Origin: Rhodothermales bacterium
Lineage (GTDB): Bacteria > Bacteroidota > Rhodothermia > Rhodothermales > UBA10348
Assembly: GCA_030833605.1 (NCBI GenBank)
Contig: JAURGV010000036.1
Location: forward strand, 1-13,936
DNA: 13,936 nt
Direction: 5' to 3'
Part shown: positions 1 through 6,512 of the stretch, in pieces
How the letters are laid out: the number at the start of each line of letters is the position of its first letter
How positions within the stretch are numbered: position 1 is the stretch's first letter
Translations under genes and position numbers: made by a program
Notes under the pieces: model-generated
Told to the model about the DNA's origin: nothing
What the model saw: only the letters and a program-made list of their open reading frames with translations
The model's database searches: none

Positions 1-1699
1 TGCGGTCTGCCGACTCACGCGCGGCTTCCACCAAATAGGCTGGGCACGACGAATGAATGGTGTCGACGGCGTCGCGATGCATCCGCATAACTTCCAGAAA
101 CGGCTCGCGGTTTTCGGCATAGCCGTCAAAGGTGCCAATTTTGGGGTTAGCTGCAATTTCTGCTGAACGGGCGTAGGCTTCGCAGTGTTCGATAGCCATT
201 AGGGCTCCGGCGACAGCGCGACCTTCGTCGCTGTCGTATGGCAAGCCCATGGACATTAAAAGCGCGCCGAGATTGGCAAAGCCAAGTCCCAATGGACGGT
301 ATTTATGGGAATTTTCGGCAATCGTCGCAGAAGGATATCCCGCGTTATCCACCAAAATCTCCATAGCTGTGATATAGATACGAGCCGCTGCGCGGTAACG
401 AGCTACGTCGAACGTGCCTTCTGGAGTTTGAAACTTGCGAAGGTTTAACGACGCGAGGTTACATGCAGAGTCGTCCAAGAACATATACTCAGAGCAAGGA
501 TTGCTCGAGTTGATGTCTCCGTGGTTTTTACAGGTGTGCCAACGTTGAATGGTGTCTTCGTATTGAACTCCTGGATCGCCACAAACGTGGGTCCCTTCAG
601 CAATCTTGTCTAGTAAGGTGGCCGCATTGACCTCCTTAATTACTTCGCCTGTTTTAACCGCACGAAGCCCAAAAGCAGCATTTTCGTCGGCAGCAGCCAT
701 AAACTCGTCGTTAACACGAACCGATTGGTTCACGTTTTGGAACGCTACTGAGCCGTACGCCGGGCCATTGAACGATCCATCGTATCCTTGCTCGATAAGC
801 GCCCAAGCTTTTTTCTCTTCCTCTAATTTGGATCCAATAAACTCTTCAACGTCCGGATGCCAAATTTTCAAAGTCTGCATGATGGCCGCTCTACGCGTTT
901 TACCACCACTTTTAATGGTTCCGCCTGTAGCGTCCTGCACTTTCATGAAAGAAACGGGTCCGGAAGGTGTACCACCACCAGAAAGGACTTCATGGCTAGA
1001 ACGGAGTTTGGACCAATCGGCGCCAACACCTGAGCCAAACTTAAAAAGACGCGCACTTTCTCCCATCAACTGCCAGATGTCGTCGATGGAATCTTCAACT
1101 GAAATAATAAAACAAGCCGATGCCTGTGGACGAACATAAGGATCGACCGCTACGGCTTTCTTTTTGGATGCATCCCATCCATAGATGGTTTTGCTGCCTG
1201 AATCGACCACACCATATTGTTGGTTCAGTCCGACATTAAACCACACCGGGCTGTTAAATGCGCCATATTGGTTGACACACAACCAAGAAAGTTCATCGTA
1301 GAACTTATTTCCGTCTTTTTTGGTCGCAAAGTATCCTTGCTCAGTTCCCCAATCCGCAATAGTGCGGGTTACGCGGTGAATGAGCTGGCGAAGGCTGTTT
1401 TCGCGACCGCCATCTTGGGGCGCGACACCGTTTTTGGACAGTTCTCCGTAAAAATACTTGCTGGTGACAACGTTAGTCGCCAACAGGCTCCACGAGACGG
1501 GGAATTCGACATCGGTCTGTTCGAATATTTTGTCGCCTTTGTGGTTTTTGATGCAGGCATCGCGACGATCCCATTCAACGGATGAAAAAGGATCTTGTCC
1601 TTTTTCCGAAAATACTCGGTCAATGATTAGCCCTTTGGACGGATCGACGTTTGGATTCGCGTCTTGACCAAACAACGAATTGCGAACGGCTTCTGGCAT
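1..1699 (-). CDS. nrdJ: Adenosylcobalamin-dependent (class II) ribonucleotide reductase, N-terminal 566 residues, cut by window edge
   Basis: I translated this gene from the minus strand. It is open from the ATG at 1699 to the window edge, so the C-terminus is missing. The enzyme reduces ribonucleotides to deoxyribonucleotides in the cytoplasm, using adenosylcobalamin to make a cysteine thiyl radical. The family signature NPCSE sits at residues 400-404, so Cys402 is the expected radical cysteine, with Asn400 and Glu404 beside it. It continues into YMFLDDSACNLASLNL, whose Cys413 lies exactly 11 residues further on, as for the second redox cysteine of class II enzymes. The partner redox cysteine is probably Cys196 (ASACFI). 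The substrate-loop region around 221-272 (KFGSGVGADWS, SGGKTRRAA) is also typical. The upstream region carries DnaA-box-like sites and repeats, so control linked to replication is possible. I saw no convincing NrdR box pair and no cobalamin riboswitch. The frame is intact throughout. Family assignment is very secure. Confidence 0.96.
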   Translation of the reverse strand, partial: MPEAVRNSLFGQDANPNVDPSKGLIIDRVFSEKGQDPFSSVEWDRRDACIKNHKGDKIFEQTDVEFPVSWSLLATNVVTSKYFYGELSKNGVAPQDGGRENSLRQLIHRVTRTIADWGTEQGYFATKKDGNKFYDELSWLCVNQYGAFNSPVWFNVGLNQQYGVVDSGSKTIYGWDASKKKAVAVDPYVRPQASACFIISVEDSIDDIWQLMGESARLFKFGSGVGADWSKLRSSHEVLSGGGTPSGPVSFMKVQDATGGTIKSGGKTRRAAIMQTLKIWHPDVEEFIGSKLEEEKKAWALIEQGYDGSFNGPAYGSVAFQNVNQSVRVNDEFMAAADENAAFGLRAVKTGEVIKEVNAATLLDKIAEGTHVCGDPGVQYEDTIQRWHTCKNHGDINSSNPCSEYMFLDDSACNLASLNLRKFQTPEGTFDVARYRAAARIYITAMEILVDNAGYPSATIAENSHKYRPLGLGFANLGALLMSMGLPYDSDEGRAVAGALMAIEHCEAYARSAEIAANPKIGTFDGYAENREPFLEVMRMHRDAVDTIHSSCPAYLVEAARESADR

Positions 1700-1831
1700 G
1701 GTAAATTCAATTTCTAGGGTGCAATACTTTTATGGTGTGCAATCCTTCGTGCTTGTTTTGGGTGGTACGTCGCTGGGGTGGGGCGACAGTGGGACAAAAC
1801 AGGTCGTAAAGGTCCATTCATTCTGGGTTAC

Positions 1832-1847
1832 TTTTTCGTAAGAAAAA
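1832..1847. repeat. Short A/T-rich hairpin (6-bp stem, 4-nt loop)
   Basis: TTTTTC (1832-1837), loop GTAA, then GAAAAA (1842-1847). TTA (1828-1830) and TAA (1848-1850) extend the stem past a single bulged C at 1831. It directly abuts the first AATAACGGTTTAT copy. It could be a melted or bent DNA element or a leader structure; no function can be assigned. Confidence 0.45.
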
Positions 1848-1858
1848 TAACGGTTTAT
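1846..1858 (+). repeat. 13-bp direct repeat AATAACGGTTTAT, copy 1
   Basis: Identical over 13 bases to 2150-2162. Part of this copy (ACGGTTTAT, 1850-1858) also pairs perfectly with ATAACCGT-type sequence at 1871-1879 (ATAAACCGT), giving a 9-bp stem with a 12-nt loop. It therefore belongs to both a direct and an inverted repeat. Such arrangements are typical of protein-binding sites; the binding protein is unknown. Confidence 0.7.
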
Positions 1859-1879
1859 GGCCCGAAGGCGATAAACCGT
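1850..1879. repeat. Perfect 9-bp inverted repeat with 12-nt loop
   Basis: ACGGTTTAT at 1850-1858 is the reverse complement of ATAAACCGT at 1871-1879. It lies about 150 bp upstream of the nrdJ start. On neither strand is it followed by a T-run, so a terminator is unlikely. It may be an operator dyad or part of an origin-like repeat array. Confidence 0.6.
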
Positions 1880-1942
1880 GTGTCCAGATAGGCGGAGTTT
1901 GCTCTTCCTAATTAATCAACGAAATGACCGTTATGCAAGGAG

Positions 1943-1958
1943 AAATTGTCCACAATTT
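1943..1958. promoter_or_regulatory. Dyad AAATTGTCCACAATTT containing a near-perfect DnaA box
   Basis: The 7-bp arms AAATTGT and ACAATTT are perfect reverse complements around a central CC. Within the dyad, TTGTCCACA (1946-1954) differs from the DnaA box consensus TTATCCACA at one base. The symmetry could equally mark the operator of a dimeric repressor. Binding by DnaA is inferred from sequence only. Confidence 0.45.
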
Positions 1959-2047
1959 GATTCTTAACAATTCGGGGGCAAAAGATTGTAAAAGAACCGT
2001 TTTAAAGCGGAAAAAAGGCACCGGGAAAATAATAAGGAGGGATGAAG

Positions 2048-2058
2048 ACCGTTATTGC
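2048..2058 (-). repeat. 11-bp inverted repeat arm ACCGTTATTGC, partner at 2148-2158
   Basis: ACCGTTATTGC is the exact reverse complement of GCAATAACGGT at 2148-2158. The two arms bracket the perfect DnaA box at 2098-2106. The core CCGTTATT/AATAACGG also occurs, whole or nearly whole, at 1846-1853, 1927-1934 and 2127-2134, so this is a dispersed motif family rather than one hairpin. Confidence 0.65.
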
Positions 2059-2097
2059 AGGATTGTGAATTCGTTCGCCGATACACTTGTCAATACG

Positions 2098-2106
2098 TTA
2101 TCCACA
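2098..2106 (+). promoter_or_regulatory. Perfect DnaA box TTATCCACA
   Basis: An exact match to the bacterial DnaA-box consensus. It lies in the left arm of an imperfect hairpin: CGTTATCCACA (2096-2106) pairs with TGTGG (2120-2124) and ATAACG (2128-2133), leaving three bases bulged. One perfect 9-mer can occur by chance, but two near-perfect boxes in the same gene-free region strengthen the case. Confidence 0.55.
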
Positions 2107-2147
2107 GCATCAAAACAGTTGTGGTCAATAACGGCCTATTCGGTGTC

Positions 2148-2162
2148 GCAATAACGGTTTAT
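2148..2162 (+). repeat. Repeat copy 2: GCAATAACGGTTTAT
   Basis: The last 13 bases match 1846-1858 exactly. The first 11 bases are the reverse complement of 2048-2058. This copy therefore joins the direct and inverted repeat relationships and gives the fullest form of the motif. Confidence 0.65.
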
Positions 2163-2311
2163 CACCGATGGGGCAGGCGAGGTTTCCTATGAAAAACTGG
2201 CCAAACGCAAGCAAAATGAAGAATTACCTTAATTGTTGCCTTCACATACTTCTAATCGAACCAACCTGAGTTAATGAAGTAGAAGCCGATTCAACATCGT
2301 ATCCAACACCG

Positions 2312-2320
2312 TTTTCCACA
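2312..2320 (+). promoter_or_regulatory. Near-consensus DnaA box TTTTCCACA just before a start codon
   Basis: One mismatch to TTATCCACA. It ends 9 bp before the ATG at 2330, where a bound protein could block transcription start or elongation. The match may be chance; its weight comes from the other boxes in the same intergenic region. Confidence 0.35.
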
Positions 2321-2329
2321 CGCTCGATC

Positions 2330-2725
2330 ATGGATTTCAACGAACGCAGTGCCTATCCCAATCCTGCTGACTTCAAAGTCATGCGCCCTGAATATGTAGA
2401 ACAGGAAGATGGATACTTCATGGCTGCCATTACCATTACGCCCTTTAAAGTAGTTGGCAAAAGCGCAACCAAAGCCGGAGCGCGTCGCGCTGCTTTGTAC
2501 GCGGCTGAGCTAACTTACAAGGAATACCATCCATCCTACCGCGTAATTAATCCGTACCCTTCTGAGTTTATTGATCAAGAAGGTCAGACCTGGAAATTGT
2601 TGTCCCCGCTTCAACGTGAAAAGTTGGGAGACTATATGTTTACGGATGCGGACGGGGAAGAAGACTCAGCTGACATCGATCAAATGCTGATGTGGGATGT
2701 GCGCCCAGCTAAAGAACTGGCCTAG
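2330..2725 (+). CDS. Small hypothetical protein with a dsRBD-like segment
   Basis: This encodes 131 residues, soluble and acidic at the C-terminus (cluster around 104-118), with no signal peptide or membrane segment. I do not recognise the family for certain. Residues 28-66 (GYFMAAITI, then a VVGKSATKAGARRAALYA helix) resemble the strand-strand-helix end of a double-stranded-RNA-binding domain, where a small-polar/lysine-rich helix start contacts RNA. The first helix and strand of a classical domain are not obvious, so this is only a fold-level guess. A divergent member, or another fold with the same pattern, is equally possible. It reads plus strand between the DnaA-box region and the convergent PMP3-type gene, whose stop is 9 bp beyond this one. 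The ATG at 2330 is the only sensible start; no Shine-Dalgarno sequence is seen. Confidence 0.8.
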   Translation: MDFNERSAYPNPADFKVMRPEYVEQEDGYFMAAITITPFKVVGKSATKAGARRAALYAAELTYKEYHPSYRVINPYPSEFIDQEGQTWKLLSPLQREKLGDYMFTDADGEEDSADIDQMLMWDVRPAKELA

Positions 2726-2734
2726 AGCTGGCAC

Positions 2735-2899
2735 TTAGTCTTTACTAGCCAAGATCCAGATCGCGTGGACCAATCCGGGAATGTAGCCCATCATCGTCAA
2801 AACGATGTTGACCCAAAAGTGCATCCCAAATCCTACTTTGAAAAAAACACCTATGGGTGGAATAATCACTGAAAGGATAACACGTATTAGATCTGCCAT
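2735..2899 (-). CDS. PMP3/YqaE (UPF0057) family small membrane protein
   Basis: A 54-residue protein read from the minus strand, ATG at 2899 and TAA at 2735-2737. It has the family layout: a short polar start (MADLIRV), a first hydrophobic segment with the IIPPIGVF proline motif (about 8-20), a short turn (KVGFGMHFW), and a second hydrophobic segment with N-I-V-L-T and GYIPGLVHA-type residues (about 29-50), ending in a charged tail. The family has two membrane segments in the inner membrane. Yeast Pmp3 affects membrane potential and salt tolerance, but bacterial members are mostly stress-induced proteins without a defined reaction. It lies 78 bp downstream of the CCA-adding enzyme gene on the same strand, and a weak GAAG...CTTC hairpin with TTTT lies between them, so co-transcription is uncertain. 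Identity of the family is secure from the motif pattern and length. Confidence 0.92.
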   Translation of the reverse strand: MADLIRVILSVIIPPIGVFFKVGFGMHFWVNIVLTMMGYIPGLVHAIWILASKD

Positions 2900-2977
2900 T
2901 TCTATCCGGGGGTATGTTAAAAGAAGCCTTTCCTTCGGATACGGAACGATTTAAATCAGGATGCAATCCGGCCCATA

Positions 2978-4465
2978 TTAAGTCGCACGAAAGGCATCTT
3001 CAGGGAGTGCGGCCAAGATGGAATCCTTTATTTCCATCATATAGGCGTACGCAGCGTCGTGGTTGTTTTCAATTAAACCATCCAATATGGCTTCTCGAAT
3101 AGTGTTCTTGATTTCACCGACGGCTCTGGACGGTGGTAACTTAAGTACGCTCATAATTTCCCCTCCATCGACCGGCGGCTGAAAATTCCGAAGATTGTCT
3201 TTTTCTTCAACTTCTTTGAATTTGGCTTCTACCGAGTCGAAAGCGCGCAAATAGCGACGCACTCTTTTGGGGTTTTTGGACGTGATGTCTGCCCGAACGA
3301 GTAACATCAAATCCTCAATTAAGTCTCCTGCATCAAAAAGCAGCCGGCGCACGGCCGAATCGGTCACCGTATCGTCAACAAGGGAAACGGGACGGTGATG
3401 AAGCTGAACCAGGCGTTGAACGGTTTTCATCCGTTCATCCGTTGGAAGGCGTAACGACTTGAAAATCTTAGGGATCATGCGACCGCCTTTGTCTTCATGT
3501 CCGTGAAAACTCCAGCCGACCGCATCGCTAAACCGTTTCGTTTTGGGCTTTCCAATATCATGCAATAAGGCTGCCCAACGAAGCAACATGGTATCCTCGA
3601 CCGGCCGGTCTGCGACACTTTCTACCAAATTGTCGACAACTTTAAGGGTATGGAAGAAATTGTCCTTGTGGCGGACTCCGTCCTGGGTCTCAACTCCTTG
3701 CAGCGCAACCAAATCGGGGAAAAAATAGTGCAACGCACCGCACTCGTAAAGAAGCGTGTAGCCGATAGACGGCTCCCTGCACGCCATGATTTTCTCCAAC
3801 TCAGCTGAAATGCGTTCAGCGCTTACAATCGTCATGCGCTCGGCACGATCCTTCATCTCTGAGAACGTAATCGGGTCGATAATAAATCCAAGTTGACACG
3901 CAAAACGCGCCGCCCGAACAATGCGGAGTGGATCGTCGTCGAACGTTTCGTGGGGATCTAAAGGCGTTTTTAGAACTCCTTTACTTAGGTCTGCGATTCC
4001 TCCGAAGGGGTCAAGTAAAGTCCCAAATCGGTCGGGACGAATGTCTACGGCGAGGGCATTAATCGTGAAGTCCCGCCGGTGTTGGTCGTCGGATAGGCTT
4101 CCTTCTTCAACGATCGGTTTTCTAGAATCACGGCTATAGCTCTCTTTTCTAGCGCCGACAAACTCCAGTACCAACCATTCCTGTGTTGTCTCGTGTTGAA
4201 TGCGAAGCGCAGCGGTACCAAAGTTTTCGTAAATATGAACGACCGCACCGCCCAATTTCTTACGAACGGCTTCAGCTAGCTTAATGCCACTTCTAGGGCC
4301 AATCGTTACAAAATCAATGTCCGTAGTTGGCCTTCCCAGCAACGCATCACGCACTACGCCGCCCACAGCATAGGCCTCAATACGCTGCTTTTCCGCGATT
4401 ATCCCAACCTCGCGGAGTACATCTACAAAAGGCGTTGTCGCCAGAATAGGTTCAATAGAGGCCAT
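2978..4465 (-). CDS. cca: CCA tRNA nucleotidyltransferase / poly(A) polymerase family protein with HD domain
   Basis: A cytoplasmic enzyme expected to add or repair the CCA end of tRNAs using CTP and ATP. The 495-residue protein shows the class II nucleotidyltransferase head: GG at 35-36 followed by VRD, then the metal-binding pair Asp49/Asp51 (TTDIDF). Next come RRDFTINA (130-137), DDDPLRIVRAARF (176-188), and a neck helix with RISAELEKI (about 218-226). A C-terminal HD phosphohydrolase domain follows, with His272, the HD pair 302-303 (LLHDIGKP) and HGHEDKGG (321-328). Architecture and length match bacterial HD-containing CCA enzymes. Poly(A) polymerases share the same head, so the activity assignment is slightly less sure than the family, but the HD domain favours CCA addition. 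The start lies 17 bp after the upstream lipoprotein stop, so the two are probably one transcript. Confidence 0.93.
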   Translation of the reverse strand: MASIEPILATTPFVDVLREVGIIAEKQRIEAYAVGGVVRDALLGRPTTDIDFVTIGPRSGIKLAEAVRKKLGGAVVHIYENFGTAALRIQHETTQEWLVLEFVGARKESYSRDSRKPIVEEGSLSDDQHRRDFTINALAVDIRPDRFGTLLDPFGGIADLSKGVLKTPLDPHETFDDDPLRIVRAARFACQLGFIIDPITFSEMKDRAERMTIVSAERISAELEKIMACREPSIGYTLLYECGALHYFFPDLVALQGVETQDGVRHKDNFFHTLKVVDNLVESVADRPVEDTMLLRWAALLHDIGKPKTKRFSDAVGWSFHGHEDKGGRMIPKIFKSLRLPTDERMKTVQRLVQLHHRPVSLVDDTVTDSAVRRLLFDAGDLIEDLMLLVRADITSKNPKRVRRYLRAFDSVEAKFKEVEEKDNLRNFQPPVDGGEIMSVLKLPPSRAVGEIKNTIREAILDGLIENNHDAAYAYMMEIKDSILAALPEDAFRAT

Positions 4466-4482
4466 TAGAACGGGAAAGAAAT

Positions 4483-5646
4483 TTAATGAGTCGACGCCGT
4501 GCCGTTTTTAACTTTCGAAACTCCTCCTGGTCCCGCAGCCCAGCCCGCATCTGCAGAAACGAAGGAAACGGTCCAGAAATTATCGTCGCCCATTCGATTC
4601 CACGATTGTCCATTATCGGTGGAATAGGCGGAACCGGTTGGAGCGACTCCTACCAAGGTAAGCGTACTCGTTCCAGGAACGTACGCCGAACCGTAAACCG
4701 CGCCACCAATGGGCGCGCTGTTGGCAAATTCCCAAGACGCACCGCCATCGAGTGAAACGGCTACATTTTGATAAACGGAGTCACGCTGGGTGTAGTCGCC
4801 TCCCATGACGGCGATGTGGTTTGCATCCAAAACCGAAATATTTGAGATGCCTTGGCTGGAGGTTTTACTCTCGATGGGTGTTAGAGCTTCTGACCATGTC
4901 GCTCCAAAATCTTGGGTTCGGATTACACGGGTATCAACGGCTGAAGCCCCTGTCGAAAACCATCCCAGTCCGTTCGGAGCGGTCATTACACAGGTGCCGC
5001 TCGCAGCAAAAGCTCCTTCACCAGCGCGCGCATCCGGTACCAAGGCTGGGTCGATACGAGACCAGGAATCACCCCCGTCTGTCGTTTTAATGAGGGTAAA
5101 TTCGCCCTCGAATGAATCGCTAAAAGCAAATCCGGTATTGGCATCCCAGAAACTAAAACAGTCGAAAAAGGCGTTTTGGTCTTGGTTTTGAAACGACATG
5201 TTCCAGGTATCGCCGCCATCCGTAGTTTTATAAATCCTCGAATCCGTCCCGTTTCCAATCGATAATACGTAGGCTACATCACTTCCAAACGCGTGGATAT
5301 CTCGAAATTGGACGGAGTCGGCTCCCGGTACATACATGGTTTTCCACGTGGACCCGCCGTCCACCGTACGCACTACGCGACCTGCGCTGCCAGCCGCCCA
5401 AACGGTTTGGTCATCTACCGCATGGATACCAATAAAAAAGGAGGTCGAGTCGTCGTATTGCCGCTCCCACGTGGGGTTATTCAGGTCTAGGGTTGCGACC
5501 TCTGTTTCTGGCGCGCTGCATCCCATTAAAAGGAGACCGAGTCCCATAAGAAGGCTCATTAGGCGGCCAGAACCAGCCAGAAGAGGGGTGTTTGCGACGT
5601 GATTCATTCTGCTCTGAATGGTGCTAGGGAGCGGAGTATGCTTCAT
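4483..5646 (-). CDS. BNR/Asp-box beta-propeller lipoprotein (Ycf48/sialidase-like fold)
   Basis: A 387-residue predicted lipoprotein. The N-terminus has a hydrophobic stretch (29-42) ending in the lipobox LLMGC, so Cys43 should be lipidated. The long 28-residue preceding segment makes the Met at position 14 or 30 a plausible alternative start. The body carries six Asp-box motifs (S/T-x-D-x-G-x-T/S-W) at about residues 94, 141, 188, 244, 298 and 342, spaced 44-56 apart. This is the blade signature of a beta-propeller as in BNR-repeat and Ycf48-like proteins. Similar proteins are often labelled oxidoreductase by transfer, but no cofactor motif is visible and no enzyme activity should be inferred. 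The role is probably extracytoplasmic binding or scaffolding. It is upstream of, and likely co-transcribed with, the CCA-adding enzyme, which does not suggest a shared pathway. Confidence 0.88.
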   Translation of the reverse strand: MKHTPLPSTIQSRMNHVANTPLLAGSGRLMSLLMGLGLLLMGCSAPETEVATLDLNNPTWERQYDDSTSFFIGIHAVDDQTVWAAGSAGRVVRTVDGGSTWKTMYVPGADSVQFRDIHAFGSDVAYVLSIGNGTDSRIYKTTDGGDTWNMSFQNQDQNAFFDCFSFWDANTGFAFSDSFEGEFTLIKTTDGGDSWSRIDPALVPDARAGEGAFAASGTCVMTAPNGLGWFSTGASAVDTRVIRTQDFGATWSEALTPIESKTSSQGISNISVLDANHIAVMGGDYTQRDSVYQNVAVSLDGGASWEFANSAPIGGAVYGSAYVPGTSTLTLVGVAPTGSAYSTDNGQSWNRMGDDNFWTVSFVSADAGWAAGPGGVSKVKNGTASTH

Positions 5647-5889
5647 GGTAGGTGCGGAAGAATTATACGGGTGAGATTCGTTCTCGAGGTTCTATAAACT
5701 ACGAGATAGCGTCCAACTTGACCGCATTATTTCGTTCGAGGGAGAATTTCTGCGAGCGACCTGATCGATTTGTTAAAAATGGGTTTAGGAGAATCAAATA
5801 CTGCCCAAAAGGCTTCGAAAGTGGTATGTTTGAAACAAATGAGCAGATCTGATACTTAGACTGCCTACAAACTTTAAAAGTGATTCGAC
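5647..5889. other. Divergent intergenic region between BNR lipoprotein and DUF411 genes
   Basis: This 243-bp spacer must contain two divergent promoters. A TATGTTTG at 5825-5832 fits the Bacteroidota -7 element (TAnnTTTG), 58 nt upstream of the DUF411 start, but I find no TTTG at the expected -33 distance, so it is only a candidate. The 66-residue plus-strand frame at 5652-5852 shows no recognisable motif and is treated as chance. No repeat or RNA structure stands out. Confidence 0.4.
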
Positions 5890-6369
5890 GTGAATAAAAT
5901 TGCCATCATTGTAACCAGTCTCGTTTTATTGGCCGTTGCCGGCGTTTTTGTATTCAAAAGTGAAGGGGCGCCCAAGCTGGTTGTGTACAAAAATGCAGCC
6001 TGTGGATGTTGTGGAAGTTGGATTGACCACATGAAAGCAGCGGGCTATGAGGTGGAGGTTCACGACGTGGACGATCTAAATAGCATCAAACAGCAGCATG
6101 GTGTCGGCGGAAATTTGGCTTCATGCCACACCGCGATCATTGATGGCTATGTGGTTGAAGGTCACGTTCCTGCAGAAGACGTAACCCGTTTGTTAGCAGA
6201 ACGCCCAGCAGTAATGGGGATTGCGGTTCCTAGCATGCCGGTTGGTTCACCAGGCATGGAGCAAGGCGACCCGGCTGATTACCACGCTTATGATGTGGTC
6301 ACCTTTGATGGAACAGGCGCTTCCAGCGTTTTTCGCAGTGTTCCTGGCGGATCCAACTCCATGCCATAA
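5890..6369 (+). CDS. DUF411 family membrane-anchored metal-binding protein
   Basis: A 159-residue protein starting at a GTG. It has a single N-terminal hydrophobic segment (about 4-22) that anchors it or acts as an uncleaved signal, placing the rest outside the inner membrane. The family core follows: a thioredoxin-like strand (KLVVYKNAACGCCGSW) with Cys38, Cys40 and Cys41, then ASCHTA with Cys79-His80. GHVPAEDV (91-98) and a methionine-containing RPAVMGIAVPSMPVGSPGME stretch (105-124) complete it. These cysteines, histidine and methionines are the likely metal ligands. DUF411 proteins are found near copper and silver resistance genes, so copper handling is a reasonable inference. Here no copper pump or sensor gene is adjacent. 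The gene is a single transcription unit, divergent from the BNR lipoprotein and closed by the strong terminator at 6450-6484. Confidence 0.92.
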   Translation: MNKIAIIVTSLVLLAVAGVFVFKSEGAPKLVVYKNAACGCCGSWIDHMKAAGYEVEVHDVDDLNSIKQQHGVGGNLASCHTAIIDGYVVEGHVPAEDVTRLLAERPAVMGIAVPSMPVGSPGMEQGDPADYHAYDVVTFDGTGASSVFRSVPGGSNSMP

Positions 6370-6449
6370 GGGTAGCGAGCCTTTCAGGATGCTAGCGGTG
6401 TAGAAATCTAGACGAAAGAAAGCTGGCCAAGCAAAAAGCTGATATGTAA

Positions 6450-6484
6450 AAGAGCGGGGCGCCCTGAAAGGGCGCCCCGCTCTT
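6450..6484. terminator. Strong bidirectional intrinsic terminator, perfect 16-bp stem
   Basis: AAGAGCGGGGCGCCCT (6450-6465) pairs perfectly with AGGGCGCCCCGCTCTT (6469-6484) around a 3-nt loop (GAA). On the plus strand the right arm ends CTTCAATTTT. On the minus strand it is followed by TTACAT after CTCTT. It sits between the convergent DUF411 and DUF1080 genes, 81 bp after the former and 28 bp after the latter, and would end both transcripts. Confidence 0.88.
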
Positions 6485-6512
6485 CAATTTTACCAAAATC
6501 CGAAAGGCCTTT

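Larger units (their letters stand above)
1700..2329. other. Gene-free 630-bp region between divergent nrdJ and a small plus-strand gene; origin-like or regulatory
   Basis: No convincing gene lies here. The region holds one perfect DnaA box (2098-2106), two one-mismatch boxes (1946-1954 and 2312-2320), a 13-bp direct repeat (1846-1858 and 2150-2162), an 11-bp inverted repeat (2048-2058 and 2148-2158), other copies of the core AATAACGG, and several hairpins. Runs of A and T are common between 1900 and 2060. This combination is seen at chromosomal origins and at DnaA-controlled promoters. Both neighbours point away from it, so it must also contain two promoters, which I cannot place confidently. 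The plus-strand reading frame at 1924-2154 overlaps the repeats and looks like chance. The oriC idea is inference: no dnaA, dnaN, gidA or other usual origin neighbour is in view. Confidence 0.55.

Noticed and set aside
606..1139. A 177-residue plus-strand frame
   Set aside because: It is antisense to nrdJ, whose translation shows the complete class II reductase motifs; the plus-strand frame has no family pattern.
1700..1850. Possible NrdR boxes or a cobalamin riboswitch upstream of nrdJ
   Set aside because: I looked for paired NrdR-type sites and for B12-box-like sequence and found only a loose ATTGCAC direct repeat (1718-1724 and 1735-1741), which is not sufficient.
1924..2154. A 76-residue plus-strand reading frame in the repeat region
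   Set aside because: It overlaps the repeat family and the DnaA box, shows no recognisable motif or hydrophobic core, and is better explained as chance in non-coding DNA.
2745..2966. A 73-residue minus-strand frame
   Set aside because: It is out of frame with the PMP3/YqaE gene at 2735-2899, which has a clear family match.
5652..5852. A 66-residue plus-strand frame upstream of the DUF411 gene
   Set aside because: Arginine- and asparagine-rich sequence with no motif; the region is needed for two divergent promoters.
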